Shown: positions 1-7,012, numbered from the stretch's first letter. The stretch: DNA of 12,534 nucleotides from an uncultured Moraxella sp. (GCA_927911235.1 CAKMOY010000147.1:1-12534), one strand, 5' to 3'. The notes: a model not told the origin generated them from the letters alone. Program-made: numbers and translations.

Positions 1-42
1 CTCAGTCAAGTGTTTTTGCTTTGGGGTTAGATTTTCTGATTG

Positions 43-138
43 ATGGATTTAGACGGTTTATTATGTGTGGTGATTTTGCTTTTTTTAATAGGTTGGTTGA
101 TTTTCTCTAGTTTTAAAAGAAAATCAACTTTGTTTTAG
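43..138 (+). CDS. Possible 31-residue single-pass membrane peptide
   Basis: From an ATG at 43 an open frame encodes 31 residues. A short acidic start (MDLDG) is followed by a strongly hydrophobic stretch (about residues 6-22, LCVVILLFLIGWLIF) and a basic tail (FKRKS), the layout of a small inner-membrane protein with its C-terminus in the cytoplasm. No family is recognised. The nearest purine-rich stretch (GGGG at about 23-26) is too far upstream to be a good ribosome binding site, and the end of the frame overlaps a terminator-like hairpin. It could equally be chance or the decayed tail of an older membrane gene. Confidence 0.2.
   Translation: MDLDGLLCVVILLFLIGWLIFSSFKRKSTLF
96..136 (+). 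terminator. AT-rich hairpin with T-rich tail, candidate terminator
   Basis: A perfect 11-bp inverted repeat (GTTGATTTTCT at 96-106, AGAAAATCAAC at 118-128) encloses an 11-nt loop and is followed by TTTGTTTT. The shape fits a Rho-independent terminator for a gene entering from the left edge. The stem has little GC, so it would be weak. It sits just upstream of the SIMPL-domain gene. Confidence 0.35.
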
Positions 139-151
139 TAGTTTCTGTCGT

Positions 152-864
152 GTGCAGAGGAAAAAATTATTAACTTTGGCAATAGCCACCCTTGCGATGA
201 CCGCTCACGCCAATACGGCGAACAATAATCCAATTAATTATAACTTGATTAACTTTTCTGCAAACGCCAGTCAAAAAGTAGAAAACGACCAAGTCAATGC
301 GACCATGACCAAAACCTTGCAAAATAAATCCAATGTAGAGCTTGCCAAACGTATCACCGAAACGCTTAACCAAGCCAACATCATCGCCAAAAAATACCCC
401 AACGTCAAAGTCGTAACAGGCAACCAAAACACTATCCGCAATACGACAAAAACCAAAAAATCATCGGTTGGCAAGGCAACGCCAGTCTAAACCTACAAAG
501 TAATGACACAGTCGCCACCAGTCAATTAATCGCCGAATTACAAAATATCATGCAGTTAGATGGGTTGGATTTTTCGGTATCCGAAGCCAAACAAAAAACC
601 GTCAATCAAGCATTGATGTCAGAAGCGTCAAAAAACTTTCAACAACAAGCCCAAAACCTACTACCTGCATGGAACGCAAAAGGTTATCAGTTGGTAAGCC
701 TTGATTTTAATGAAGTCGGTGGTTATCAACGTTATTCAAAATCTTACGCACTTGCCATGCCACAAATGGCGGTTGTTGACGCTAGTATGCCAAGCCAAGA
801 TTTTCAAACAGGGGAAAGTACGATTACTGTTACGGCAAATGGCGTGATTCAATTGATTAAATAA
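152..864 (+). pseudogene. SIMPL-domain (DUF541) secreted protein, frameshifted
   Basis: This gene encodes a periplasmic or secreted SIMPL/DUF541 protein, a family of poorly known function tied in some bacteria to stress tolerance. The N-terminus is a signal peptide: two lysines, a hydrophobic run and a likely signal peptidase I site after AHA. The frame from 152 runs to a stop at 488-490, but family-like sequence continues in another frame (YPQYDKNQKIIGW..., through QLDGLDFSVSEAKQKT) to the stop at 862-864. Restoring one T between 432 and 433 (CACTAT to CACTTAT) joins the halves into one protein of about 237 residues. The start is uncertain: GTG at 152 has no ribosome binding site before it, while an AGAGGA at 156-161 lies inside the frame where it would serve a start near 167-172, as if an ATG had been lost there. 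The esterase follows 36 bp later and may be cotranscribed. The family call is firm; whether the gene is truly dead is not. Confidence 0.8.
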
Positions 865-900
865 TTTTAACAATTTGTTTTGATTAAAAAAAGGTGAAAA

Positions 901-1572
901 ATGCCGTTGTTAGATTGTATTGAAGTAGAATTTAATCCCAAAAATTTGCCGCTTGACTGTGCTGTGATTTGGTTGCATGGTCTTGGGGCGAATGGACATG
1001 ATTTTGAGCCGATTGTGCCAGAGCTTGGACTGACAGGCGAGCGTGGCGTGCGGTTTGTGTTTCCAAATTCCCCGAGTATCCCTGTGACGGTGAATGGTGG
1101 CTATGTCATGCCCGCTTGGTATGATATTATTGAGATGACGCTTGACCGCAAAATTGACGTGGCTCAGATTGAGCAGTCTGCCAAAAGTATTCATGCCTTG
1201 ATTGAGCGAGAAATTGAGCGTGGTGTGCCAAGTGAGAATATTGTGATTGCAGGATTTTCGCAGGGTGGGGCGGTCGCTTATCAGACGGTGTTGGGCTTTG
1301 ATAAGCCGTTGGCAGGCTTGTTGGCGTTGTCCACTTATTTGGCGACCAAAGATACGCTACAAATTAACCCATCGGTGCGACAAGATTTGCCGATTTTTGT
1401 TTGTCATGGTACGCATGACCCTGTCGTGCCAGAAGTGTTAGGACAGCAGGCGACTGCGTGGCTGTTGTCAAAAGGGTTTGACCCTGTTTATCAGACTTAT
1501 CCAATGGAACATCAGGTCTGTTTGCCACAGATTCAAGCGATTGGCAAGTGGTTAAATGGATTGTTTGAGTAG
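901..1572 (+). CDS. Carboxylesterase, alpha/beta hydrolase (Abhydrolase_2)
   Basis: An intact 223-residue cytosolic serine hydrolase of the phospholipase/carboxylesterase family, which cleaves short-chain carboxylic esters; the natural substrate is unknown. The nucleophile elbow GFSQGG puts the catalytic Ser at residue 120. The acid is Asp173 in HGTHDPVVP and the base is His204 in MEHQV, so the triad is complete and in the family order. An HGLGANGHDF motif near residues 26-34 supplies the oxyanion-hole loop, and the PNSP and YVMPAWYD stretches (about 55-76) are typical of the family. Length matches the usual 215-225. The ATG at 901 has an AGGTG ribosome binding site just upstream at about 890-895. 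It ends 30 bp before a bidirectional terminator shared with the convergent slyX. Confidence 0.93.
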   Translation: MPLLDCIEVEFNPKNLPLDCAVIWLHGLGANGHDFEPIVPELGLTGERGVRFVFPNSPSIPVTVNGGYVMPAWYDIIEMTLDRKIDVAQIEQSAKSIHALIEREIERGVPSENIVIAGFSQGGAVAYQTVLGFDKPLAGLLALSTYLATKDTLQINPSVRQDLPIFVCHGTHDPVVPEVLGQQATAWLLSKGFDPVYQTYPMEHQVCLPQIQAIGKWLNGLFE

Positions 1573-1601
1573 GTTTTTTAAAATATTGTTTAAATTTTTG
1601 C

Positions 1602-1631
1602 AAAAAAGCCAATTTTTTAATTGGTTTTTTT
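1602..1631. terminator. Bidirectional Rho-independent terminator, esterase/slyX
   Basis: The left arm 1602-1614 (AAAAAAGCCAATT) pairs with the right arm 1619-1631 (AATTGGTTTTTTT) through 13 positions, one a G-U wobble, around a TTTT loop. The A-tract and T-tract flanks make it work in both directions. It lies directly after the esterase (+) and, if slyX is read with its family stop at 1636-1638, directly after slyX (-) as well. Confidence 0.8.
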
Positions 1632-1883
1632 ATGGCTAATAATGCGGTGGTTTATCTGCGAACAAGTCAAACGGCTGAATTTGGCTATCATTGGCAAGGC
1701 GTTTAATTTTTGATAAAGCAACTGCAACATTCGTTGTTGGTCGGCTAACTGTTGGCTTTGGTTGGTAACGATATCGTTTAACACATCAATCGTATTTTCC
1801 ATAAAAGCCGTTTGTGTTTGCAACTCAATCAACGAATTTTGCAAATTTGTGATTTTTTCTTCAAGTAAATTTAGGGTTGGCAT
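1617..1883 (-). CDS. slyX: SlyX family protein, C-terminus altered by frameshift
   Basis: A small coiled-coil protein of the SlyX family, whose biochemical role is not established. The start MPTLNLLEEKITNLQ and the AFMENTIDVLNDIVTNQSQQL stretch (about residues 26-46) are the family core, rich in heptad Leu/Ile. As written, the frame reads 88 residues and stops at 1617 inside the terminator, with an atypical tail after ALP. Restoring one base at about 1695 (forward GGC to GGCC) gives a tail ending in FADKPPHY and a stop at 1636-1638, for 82 residues; the PPHY end is the hallmark of the family. So the true gene is probably 1636-1883 and the longer tail is an artefact or a recent mutation. It is divergent from uup, 52 bp apart. 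Confidence 0.85.
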   Translation of the reverse strand: MPTLNLLEEKITNLQNSLIELQTQTAFMENTIDVLNDIVTNQSQQLADQQRMLQLLYQKLNALPMIAKFSRLTCSQINHRIISHKKTN

Positions 1884-1891
1884 GATTTTTC

Positions 1892-1920
1892 TGTTAAAAT
1901 AGACGGATTTTAATTATAAC
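1892..1920 (+). promoter_or_regulatory. Candidate uup promoter overlapping the slyX promoter
   Basis: TGTTAA (1892-1897) and TATAAC (1915-1920) are separated by 17 bp and point toward uup. The -35 match is poor. The -10 overlaps the slyX -10 on the other strand, so the two promoters could not both be occupied at once. It would leave only about 10 nt of leader before the uup ATG. Confidence 0.3.
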
Positions 1921-1921
1921 A
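1913..1921 (-). promoter_or_regulatory. Extended -10 promoter element of slyX
   Basis: On the minus strand this reads TGTTATAAT, a perfect extended -10 (TG, one base, TATAAT), 30 nt upstream of the slyX ATG. No convincing -35 box is seen, as is common when an extended -10 is present. The same 9-mer lies upstream of tgt and mnmA. Confidence 0.55.
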
Positions 1922-1935
1922 TATTGAGAAATTTT

Positions 1936-3669
1936 ATGGCACTCATTCATTTACGAGATATTCATTTAGCATTTGGTATCGCACCGATTTTGGACGGTGT
2001 GGATTTTAACATTGAGCAAGGCGATCGAGTTTGTATCATCGGTCGCAATGGCGAAGGCAAATCTACCTTGTTAAAGGTAATTAGCGGACAGGTGAAAGCC
2101 GATAGTGGCGATTTTAGCATGACTAACGGCTTAAAAATCGCCATGCTTGAGCAAGATATTCCCGAAACATCGGGTAAAGTCGCTGACATCGTCATGGCGG
2201 GGTCGGGCGATTTAGCAAACTGGCTAAAAGACTATGATAATCAAAGCGTTGCGTGTGCTAATGGCGATATGAAAGCGTGCGAAATCATGGCAGATTTGCA
2301 ACACAAAATTGACGATGTGCATGGTTGGGAATTGCACCGAGAAGTGCAGACGTTATTGTCAATCATGGGGCTAGACGGCGATAGCGATATTAGCGAATTG
2401 TCTGGCGGCCGTAAACGCAGAGTGTTGCTTACTCGTGCCTTGATTACCAAGCCTGATGTGCTGTTGCTTGACGAGCCGACCAACCATTTGGACGTGGATA
2501 GCATTGAGTGGCTTGAGCAATTTTTGCTCAATTGGCAAGGTTTGACCCTGTTGTTTATTTCGCATGACCGTTCGTTTATTGACAAAATTTCTACTCGCAT
2601 TGTGGAACTTGACCGTGGCATTTTACGCAGTTATGACGTTACGCAAGGTGTAAAAGGTTATGCACGTTATCAAGAATTGAAAGAAATGCAACTGCAAGCC
2701 GAAGAAAAAGCCAACGCCAATTTTGACAAAAAACTTGCCGAAGAAGAAGTGTGGATTCGCCAAGGGATTAAGGCTCGCCGTACTCGTAACGAAGGGCGTG
2801 TGCGTGCGTTAAAGGTATTACGAGAAGAACGCAAGGCACGCCGTGAGCAAGTCGGACAGGTCAATATTAGCATGAATGACAGCGAAACGAGCGGAAAATT
2901 GGTGTGTAATGTCAAAAATTTAAACCTAAGTTATGGCGATAAAACGCTGGTCAAAGACTTTACCGCAACCATTATGCGTGGCGATAGAATTGGCATTATC
3001 GGACAAAATGGTGTAGGAAAATCAACATTAATCCATGCTTTACTAGATTTACCACAAGCGGATATTACCAAAACAGGCTCGATAAAACTCGGCACAAATT
3101 TACAAATCGCTTTTTTAGACCAATTGCGAGACCAACTAGACCTAGAAGCTACCGTTGTGCAAAACGTGGCGGAAGGCTCTGACTATGTGGAAGTGGGCGG
3201 ACGTAAAAAGCACATTATCGGCTATTTGCAAGATTTTTTGTTTGCCCCAGAGCGTGCCAGAACGCCTGTGAAAGCCCTATCAGGTGGCGAACGCAATCGT
3301 GTGTTACTTGCCAAACAATTGTTAAAACCTGCCAATATTTTGGTATTGGACGAACCGACCAACGACCTAGACATGGCAACGCTTGAGCTACTTGAAGAAG
3401 CGGTGGATAGCTTTAACGGCACGATTTTGCTCATCAGCCATGACCGTAGTTTTATGGACAACGTGGTAACTTCAACTTGGGTATTTGACACCGACAAAGA
3501 CGGCAACGGCATTGTCAAAGAATACGTTGGCGGTTATCAAGATTACCTTGAACAAAAAGCACGAGAAGAAGCCAATAAACCCAAAGAAGTGAAAGAAAAA
3601 GTTGAAAACCAAAAGCCGAAACGCAAACTGCAACGCCAACAAATGAAAACACTGTTAAGAAAAAGTTAA
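1936..3669 (+). CDS. uup: ABC-F ATPase Uup, C-terminal domain cut off by frameshift
   Basis: A cytosolic ABC-F protein with two ATPase domains in one chain. ABC-F proteins act at the ribosome rather than in membranes, and E. coli Uup is also linked to genome stability (precise transposon excision). Domain 1 has Walker A GRNGEGKS (residues 36-43), signature LSGGRKRR (from 155) and Walker B LLLDEPTNHLD (from about 176). A charged linker helix follows (about 245-305). Domain 2 has Walker A GQNGVGKS (356-363), signature LSGGERNR (from 448) and LVLDEPTNDLD (from about 469). The switch histidines (ISHDRSF) are present in both. ATG 1936 is preferred over TTG 1924 because MALIHLRDIHLAFG matches the family start; ribosome binding is weak (GAGA at 1926-1929). 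As written the protein ends at 3669 with a basic nonsense tail. One missing A at 3611-3614 separates it from the rest of the gene; repaired, it spans 1936-3875 with 646 residues, the normal Uup length. Confidence 0.92.
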   Translation: MALIHLRDIHLAFGIAPILDGVDFNIEQGDRVCIIGRNGEGKSTLLKVISGQVKADSGDFSMTNGLKIAMLEQDIPETSGKVADIVMAGSGDLANWLKDYDNQSVACANGDMKACEIMADLQHKIDDVHGWELHREVQTLLSIMGLDGDSDISELSGGRKRRVLLTRALITKPDVLLLDEPTNHLDVDSIEWLEQFLLNWQGLTLLFISHDRSFIDKISTRIVELDRGILRSYDVTQGVKGYARYQELKEMQLQAEEKANANFDKKLAEEEVWIRQGIKARRTRNEGRVRALKVLREERKARREQVGQVNISMNDSETSGKLVCNVKNLNLSYGDKTLVKDFTATIMRGDRIGIIGQNGVGKSTLIHALLDLPQADITKTGSIKLGTNLQIAFLDQLRDQLDLEATVVQNVAEGSDYVEVGGRKKHIIGYLQDFLFAPERARTPVKALSGGERNRVLLAKQLLKPANILVLDEPTNDLDMATLELLEEAVDSFNGTILLISHDRSFMDNVVTSTWVFDTDKDGNGIVKEYVGGYQDYLEQKAREEANKPKEVKEKVENQKPKRKLQRQQMKTLLRKS

Positions 3670-3875
3670 GTTATAAAGAGCAAAGAGAATTGGAAAGTTT
3701 GCCCAATGAAATTGCTGAACTAGAAAAAGAACAAGCCGAACTGCATGAAAAATTGGCGGACGGAAGTTGGTTTACCACCGACTTGGCAAGTGCGACTAAG
3801 GCAAGTGAACGTTTAAACGAAATTGATGAAATTTTGTTAGAAAAAATGGAACGGTGGGAAGAATTGGGCGGTTGA
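3612..3875 (+). pseudogene. uup: Detached C-terminal coiled-coil domain of Uup
   Basis: This frame continues Uup after the frameshift: a Thr-rich linker (AETQTATPTNENTV), then KKKLSYKEQRELESLPNEI and two charged helices ending in MERWEELGG. This is the ABC_tran_CTD coiled-coil hairpin that in E. coli Uup binds DNA. The KLSYKEQRELE motif is highly typical of the domain. It has no start codon or ribosome binding site of its own and is not expected to be translated unless the frameshift is a sequence error or the ribosome slips. Confidence 0.85.
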
Positions 3876-3917
3876 TTTTTTAGATGGTTTTATATTTAAA
3901 ACTTGTCAAATAAATAA

Positions 3918-3936
3918 ATTGTAGATACAATATAAT
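3918..3936 (+). promoter_or_regulatory. brnTA promoter -10 with overlapping palindrome (operator candidate)
   Basis: A consensus -10 TATAAT (3931-3936) lies just upstream of the brnT ATG. It overlaps by one base a perfect palindrome, ATTGTA-GA-TACAAT (3918-3931). BrnTA operons are repressed by their own antitoxin at dyad sites in the promoter, so this is a natural operator candidate, now controlling a dead locus. A -35 box with normal spacing is not evident. Confidence 0.4.
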
Positions 3937-3946
3937 TGGGGTTTTA

Positions 3947-4110
3947 ATGATTATTTATGATGAAAATAAACGTCAATTAAATATCAAAAAGCATGGCATT
4001 GACTTTATTGGAGCAGAAACAGTTTTTGAGTATTTTCACATTACTAGAGAAAATACTTAAGAAGCATATGGTGAAGTTCGTTATTAGACTTTAGGACGTT
4101 ATCAAGGCAT
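3947..4110 (+). pseudogene. brnT: BrnT-family toxin remnant with two stop codons
   Basis: From ATG 3947 the reading MIIYDENKRQLNIKKHGIDF with IGAETVFEYFHITRENT is the N-terminal half of a BrnT ribonuclease toxin. These RNase-fold toxins cleave RNA and are held in check by BrnA. The frame stops at TAA after RENT, continues as EAYGEVRY, meets a TAG, and then reads TLGRYQG before similarity ends near 4110. Both stops fall where the family has an ordinary residue (RENT-x-EAYGEVRY-x-TLG), so they are substitutions in the same frame and not sequencing slips. About 55 of the usual 90 or so codons remain and the C-terminal half is missing. Confidence 0.75.
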
Positions 4111-4113
4111 TCT

Positions 4114-4254
4114 AAAACGCCAATAAATATCCGCTTATCAAAAGAAGTTAGTGATTATTTTAGAAGTACAGGCAAAGGTTGGCAAACTCGTATTAATGCG
4201 GTATTGCAGGAATATGTTGCTAAACAAATGCAAGAGAATGCACATTTAAAATAA
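4114..4254 (+). pseudogene. brnA: BrnA-family antitoxin remnant, C-terminal half
   Basis: In a different frame from the brnT remnant, 46 codons read KTPINIRLSKEVSDYFRSTG then KGWQTRINAVLQEYVAKQMQE, ending at TAA 4252-4254. This is the ribbon-helix-helix DNA-binding end of a BrnA antitoxin; the I-R-L-S-x-E-V then F-R-S-T-G-K-G-W-Q-T-R-I-N pattern is diagnostic. The N-terminal half, which wraps around BrnT, is gone. The brnT 5' part and brnA 3' part abut at about 4110-4114, so one internal deletion of perhaps 200-300 bp best explains the locus. Confidence 0.75.
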
Positions 4255-4256
4255 AC

Positions 4257-4289
4257 AAAAAAAGACCACCCTAACTGCGGTCTTTTTTT
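4257..4289. terminator. Bidirectional terminator between brnA relic and doxX
   Basis: AAAAAAAGACC (4257-4267) pairs perfectly with GGTCTTTTTTT (4279-4289) around an 11-nt loop. The A/T flanks allow use from both strands. It follows the brnA stop (+) by 2 bp and the doxX stop (-, 4322) by 32 bp. Confidence 0.8.
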
Positions 4290-4321
4290 ACTTAACTTAT
4301 TCAAAAAGGTTTTTACAAGGA

Positions 4322-4702
4322 TTATTTTTTACGATTATCCACCGACCAAGCCCCAGCACCTGCAAAAAACAAGTACAAAAAGCCAAAACAGAACAACACC
4401 GCAGGTTCACCGCCATTTAACAACGGCAACCAAAAATTATCCACGCCAGCATGAGCCATAAAATACGCCACCGCCATCATGCCTGATAACAAAAAACGCC
4501 ACAGGACGAGTGAATAAACCGATTAATAGCAACAAACCACCGACCAATTCAAGTACGCCTGCAAAGCCCATCAATGAAAACAACTGTAGGCCGTTAAACA
4601 TCTCAACGTGTGGCAAGCCAAACAGTTTTGCCATGCCATGTAGCATAAAGGTATAGCCAAACACCATGCGGAACACGGCTAAAGCGTATGATTGGTATTG
4701 TG
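4322..4702 (-). pseudogene. DoxX family membrane protein, 5'-truncated and frameshifted
   Basis: A four-helix inner-membrane protein of the DoxX family, linked in some bacteria to thiol and oxidative-stress handling. The minus strand reads YALAVFRMVFGYTFMLHGMA, then KLFGLPHVEMF and GFAGVLELVGGLLLLIGLFTRP. After VAF the original frame fails, but the next frame continues LLSGMMAVAYFMAHAG, NFWLPLLNGGEPAVLFCFGF and GAWSVDNRKK to a stop at 4322-4324. One extra A in the run 4491-4496 explains the shift. The 5' end is also gone: reading back past about 4702 no ATG occurs before an in-frame stop, and the sequence turns into the opposite-strand lysR remnant. GTG at 4676 is the first usable start but would omit the beginning of helix 1. 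Two independent lesions suggest real decay. Confidence 0.75.
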
Positions 4703-5354
4703 ATTCAGCAATATTATGTCGATGCGGTGCAAGCCCTTGATATTCTTAGCGATGCCAAGACACAGGCGACCGCAGGGACGGTACTACCGACAGGATGGTT
4801 GCGGTTGATTGTACCTGTGTGGTTTGCCACGCCGTATTTTGTGGGGGATATTGGCACGCTTTAACGAGCAATATCCAGATATTCAGTTTAGCATTGATTT
4901 GGAAAATCGTTTTACCGACTTGGTCGCTGAAGGCTATGATTTGGCGTTGCGTGTGGTGGGTAGCCCGCAGGAAAATCTGATTGTGAAACTTTTGGGTGAA
5001 ATCAAGTTTTTTCATGTGGCAAGTCCGTCTTTTTTGGCAAAACATGGCTACCCAAAAAATCAAAATGATTTGCAACATTGGCAAGGCGTTTTACCAAATT
5101 ATACGCAATTAATCACGCCTTTGACCGCCTTTCACGATAGCAATAATACACAAATGTTAGCTCAAATGGCGATGGCTGGCATGGGTATTGCTATTTTGCC
5201 AGAATGGTTGATTGCCGATGCGGTTGCTGATGGCAGGCTTATCAAAATATTTGCTGAAGAATTTAATGCTGTGCCATTGTACGCTGTGTATATGAGTCGG
5301 GCGTTTTTAAGCTCAAAAATTCGCTTGCTAATTGATTTTTGCATAAATATTTGA
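4703..5354 (+). pseudogene. LysR-family regulator remnant lacking its DNA-binding domain
   Basis: The reading QQYYVDAVQALDILSDAKTQ, followed by GWLRLIVPVWFATPYFV, is the linker helix and start of the effector-binding domain of a LysR-type transcriptional regulator. The frame then shifts at the G5 run 4843-4847 (one extra G) and continues GILARFNEQYPDIQFSIDLE, RFTDLVAEGYDLALRVV, NNTQMLAQMAMAGMGIAILP and EWLIADAVADGRL to a stop at 5352-5354. The N-terminal winged helix-turn-helix (about 60-65 residues) is absent, so it cannot act as a normal regulator. The segment between VLPNYTQ and TAFHDSNNT looks about 20 residues short for the family (inference). It faces doxX head to head, the usual arrangement of a LysR gene and its target. 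Confidence 0.75.
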
Positions 5355-5372
5355 ATGGTGATGAAGCTTAAT

Positions 5373-5405
5373 AAAAAAACGCCATTGTCAAAATAGCGTT
5401 TTTTT
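5373..5405. terminator. Bidirectional terminator between lysR relic and symporter
   Basis: AAAAAAACGC (5373-5382) pairs perfectly with GCGTTTTTTT (5396-5405), loop 13 nt. It lies 18 bp after the lysR stop (+) and 13 bp after the symporter stop (-), with A/T tracts suited to both strands. Confidence 0.8.
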
Positions 5406-5418
5406 ACAACTGTTTTTG

Positions 5419-6936
5419 TTAAAAATAGTTGAAAATTAAGGCACAAAATGCGTTTTTATTTGGGTGTTCAATTTCATCTTTGCGATATTTTTCGCCGATT
5501 TCGTCCCAAATTGGGGCATTGTTTACGCCATTGGCTTTTGCATCATAAATTGGGTCTTTGCCTGCTTTGACTTGATTTTCATAATCTTTTAACGCATTAA
5601 AGGCGTGTTTTTGTAAAAATAAAATACCAATAATGTTTAGCCAAGCAGTCAAGCCTGCCCCAGCGTCACCCAATGCCCATGCCAAATCAGCCGTTTTTAC
5701 CGTACCATACACGACTACCGCCAAAAAGATGATTTTTAAGGCAGGAATCGCCCAATCCATTTTTAACGTACGTTGTAAATAACGAATATTGGTTTCGGCA
5801 TAGTAATAGTACGCCATAATGGTGGTAAAGGCAAAGAAAAATAATGCAATCGCCACAAAGATAGAGCCAAAGCCCGGCATGATGTTTTCCATTGCAGTTT
5901 GCACATAGCCTGGTCCTGCCGCTACGCCTTTTACGCCTTGATATAAATAAGAGTCAGGCTTGCTAGGGTCTTGTACGTTGTAAAAGCCTGTGATTAACAA
6001 CATAAAACCTGTTGCCGAACAGACAAATAAGGTATCAACATAAACCGAGAACGCTTGTACCAAGCCTTGTTTGGCTGGGTGCGACACATCAGCAGCTGCC
6101 GATGGGTGTGGGCCTGTACCTTGACCTGCTTCGTTAGAGTACAAACCACGTTTAACACCCCATTGAATTGCCAAGCCTAAAACCGCACCAAAACCTGCTT
6201 CCAAGCCAAATGCAGAACGGAAAACTAATCCCAAAATATCAGGCAATTGACCGATGTGTAAAATAATAATAACTAAAGCAACAATGATATACGCTAACGC
6301 CATAAACGGCACAATCAATTCAGCCGCCGCAGCAATACGTTTTACCCCACCAAAAATGATAAAACCAATCAAAATCGCCAAAATGGCTGCGGTAACTGTT
6401 GATGGCATACCAAATGAATTAGTCATTGCAGAGGCAATCGAGTTGGCTTGTACGCCCGGTAATAACAGACCTGCTGAGATAAACATCGAAATGGCAAACA
6501 ACAAGCCATACCATTTTTGTCCCAAACCTTTTTCAAAATAATACGCAGGACCACCAATAAAAAAGCCGTTCTCGTCTTTTTCTTTGTAAATTTGGGCAAG
6601 GGTAGATTCTACAAATGCAGTACTTGCACCCAAAAACGCCACCATCCACATCCAAAACAACGCACCTGGACCACCAAAGGTGATAGCAGTCGCGACCCCT
6701 GCGATATTCCCTGTGCCCACACGCCCAGCCAGCGACATGGCTAAGGCTTGAAACGATGATACGCCTTGGTCGGTGCTTTTGCCGTCCATTAACAGGCGAA
6801 TCATGTTACCAAAATGGCGGACTTGTAAAAATCGCCCACGAAGCGAGAACCACAGCCCAACGCCCAAACAAATAGCGATAAAGACAGGACTCCATATCAC
6901 ATCGTTAATTTTACCCACCAGCGTTTCTAAATCCAT
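5419..6936 (-). CDS. Alanine/glycine:cation symporter (AGCS family)
   Basis: An intact 505-residue inner-membrane secondary transporter that imports alanine or glycine with Na+ (or H+). The AGCS signature GGPGALFWMWMVAFLG occupies residues 88-103. It is preceded by the conserved AMSLAGRVGTGNIAGVATAI (about 66-85), whose GTGN belongs to the substrate and ion site. Other family blocks are GGPAYYFEKGLG, the GLYSNEAGQGTGPHPSAAAD loop and FFFAFTTIMAYYYYAE. Many hydrophobic segments fit the usual 10-11 helices. An upstream ATG (7068) is open, but ATG 6936 is chosen because GGGAGGAAGT lies directly before it, and MDLETLVGKINDVIW matches the family start. The C-terminal tail after WDEIGEKYRKDEIEHPNK is variable. 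It is monocistronic, with its own promoter and a terminator 13 bp downstream. Confidence 0.95.
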   Translation of the reverse strand: MDLETLVGKINDVIWSPVFIAICLGVGLWFSLRGRFLQVRHFGNMIRLLMDGKSTDQGVSSFQALAMSLAGRVGTGNIAGVATAITFGGPGALFWMWMVAFLGASTAFVESTLAQIYKEKDENGFFIGGPAYYFEKGLGQKWYGLLFAISMFISAGLLLPGVQANSIASAMTNSFGMPSTVTAAILAILIGFIIFGGVKRIAAAAELIVPFMALAYIIVALVIIILHIGQLPDILGLVFRSAFGLEAGFGAVLGLAIQWGVKRGLYSNEAGQGTGPHPSAAADVSHPAKQGLVQAFSVYVDTLFVCSATGFMLLITGFYNVQDPSKPDSYLYQGVKGVAAGPGYVQTAMENIMPGFGSIFVAIALFFFAFTTIMAYYYYAETNIRYLQRTLKMDWAIPALKIIFLAVVVYGTVKTADLAWALGDAGAGLTAWLNIIGILFLQKHAFNALKDYENQVKAGKDPIYDAKANGVNNAPIWDEIGEKYRKDEIEHPNKNAFCALIFNYF

Positions 6937-6992
6937 ACTTCCTCCCGAAGTCTTTAAAAAGGAAAAATGTTTAAAAATTTGATTAACGTTAC

Positions 6993-7012
6993 GCAAATTT
7001 ACAAAAATTTGC
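6993..7012. promoter_or_regulatory. Dyad operator candidate at the symporter promoter
   Basis: GCAAATTT-N4-AAATTTGC is a perfect 8+8 dyad at the predicted transcription start of the symporter gene (-10 at 7019-7024 on the minus strand). A further perfect palindrome, TAACGTTA, lies at 6984-6991 in the leader. Position and symmetry suit a repressor site; the regulator is unknown. Confidence 0.35.

Noticed and set aside
1364..1612. Open frame opposite the 3' end of the esterase gene
   Set aside because: It overlaps the terminator and runs antisense to the catalytic His/Asp region; no ribosome binding site or family resemblance.
2241..2621. Long open frame on the minus strand inside uup
   Set aside because: It is antisense to a strongly conserved ATPase domain and encodes Ser-rich low-complexity sequence with no recognisable family; it is a codon-bias shadow.
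3600..3620. Programmed -1 frameshift to express the Uup C-terminal domain
   Set aside because: The site has only four A in a row, no canonical slippery heptamer and no obvious downstream structure, and four unrelated genes in the window show the same one-base loss, so a general error or mutation is simpler.
4691..4702. Reading of the lysR frame further upstream (RMIGIV) as part of the regulator
   Set aside because: These bases are better explained as the other strand of the doxX N-terminal region (QSYAL), so I place the junction between about 4690 and 4703.
6254..6982. Several plus-strand open frames within the symporter gene
   Set aside because: They lie antisense to conserved transmembrane and signature regions and have no supporting start signals.
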